A program made the position numbers and the translations under genes. Under the pieces are notes generated by a model, which did no database searches, was not told the DNA's origin, and was given only the letters and a program-made list of their open reading frames with translations. Shown piece after piece: positions 6,456 through 6,463 of a DNA stretch of 6,463 nucleotides; positions within the stretch are counted from its first letter, which is position 1, and each line of letters starts with the position of its first letter. Where the stretch lies: contig JAJYAH010000413.1 of the NCBI GenBank assembly GCA_021779635.1, forward strand, positions 1 through 6,463. The letters run 5' to 3'. Origin of the DNA: Pseudomonadota bacterium. Its GTDB lineage: Bacteria; Pseudomonadota; Alphaproteobacteria; Rhizobiales; Xanthobacteraceae.

Positions 6456-6463
6456 CTCCATTT
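6452..6463 (+). CDS. Probable start of a further operon gene (only four codons visible)
   Basis: The hyuB stop lies in an ATGA whose ATG (6452-6454) opens a new frame reading Met-Thr-Pro-Phe to the window end. The same ATGA arrangement joins the regulator to hyuA, so a fourth coupled gene is likely. A weak GAG lies a few bases upstream. Nothing can be said about its product. Confidence 0.5.

Overview
The window is about 6.5 kb of GC-rich, densely coding DNA (roughly 60% GC by eye), probably a proteobacterial chromosome. The tight gene packing, the FCD-type GntR regulator, the ACS-type transporter and the codon use suggest Rhizobiales or a similar alpha-proteobacterium. This assignment is inference, and a beta-proteobacterium is not excluded. 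It looks like a catabolic locus for a small nitrogen-containing compound, with two divergent transcription units around one control region.

Left arm (minus strand, read from about 2003 down to 1): a class V (cysteine-desulfurase/aminotransferase-fold) PLP enzyme at 2003-759, then a major facilitator transporter of the anion:cation symporter type that starts at 777. The transporter overlaps the PLP gene by 19 bp, has a strong GGAGG ribosome site, and runs off the left edge after 259 residues.

Centre (2004-2083): an 80-bp divergent intergenic region. It holds an imperfect 23-bp palindrome (2053-2075) that also contains two direct GGATACA copies. The second half overlaps the ribosome site of the regulator gene, so this is the best candidate operator.

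Right arm (plus strand): a GntR/FadR-type regulator with an FCD domain (2084-2824), then the two subunits of an ATP-dependent hydantoinase/oxoprolinase-family enzyme, HyuA (2821-4866) and HyuB (4866-6455). At least one more gene appears to begin at 6452. Every junction is an ATGA or TGATG overlap, so the right arm looks like one translationally coupled operon headed by its own regulator.

Working model (inference): the transporter imports an anionic or zwitterionic substrate. HyuAB uses ATP to open a cyclic amide (hydantoin, oxoproline or lactam type) or acts on a related carbonyl group. The PLP enzyme acts on the resulting amino acid. The GntR protein senses the substrate or a product and controls both arms from the shared region. 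The families are clear, but the actual substrate cannot be read from sequence. No RNA genes, insertion sequences, CRISPR arrays or intrinsic terminators were seen.
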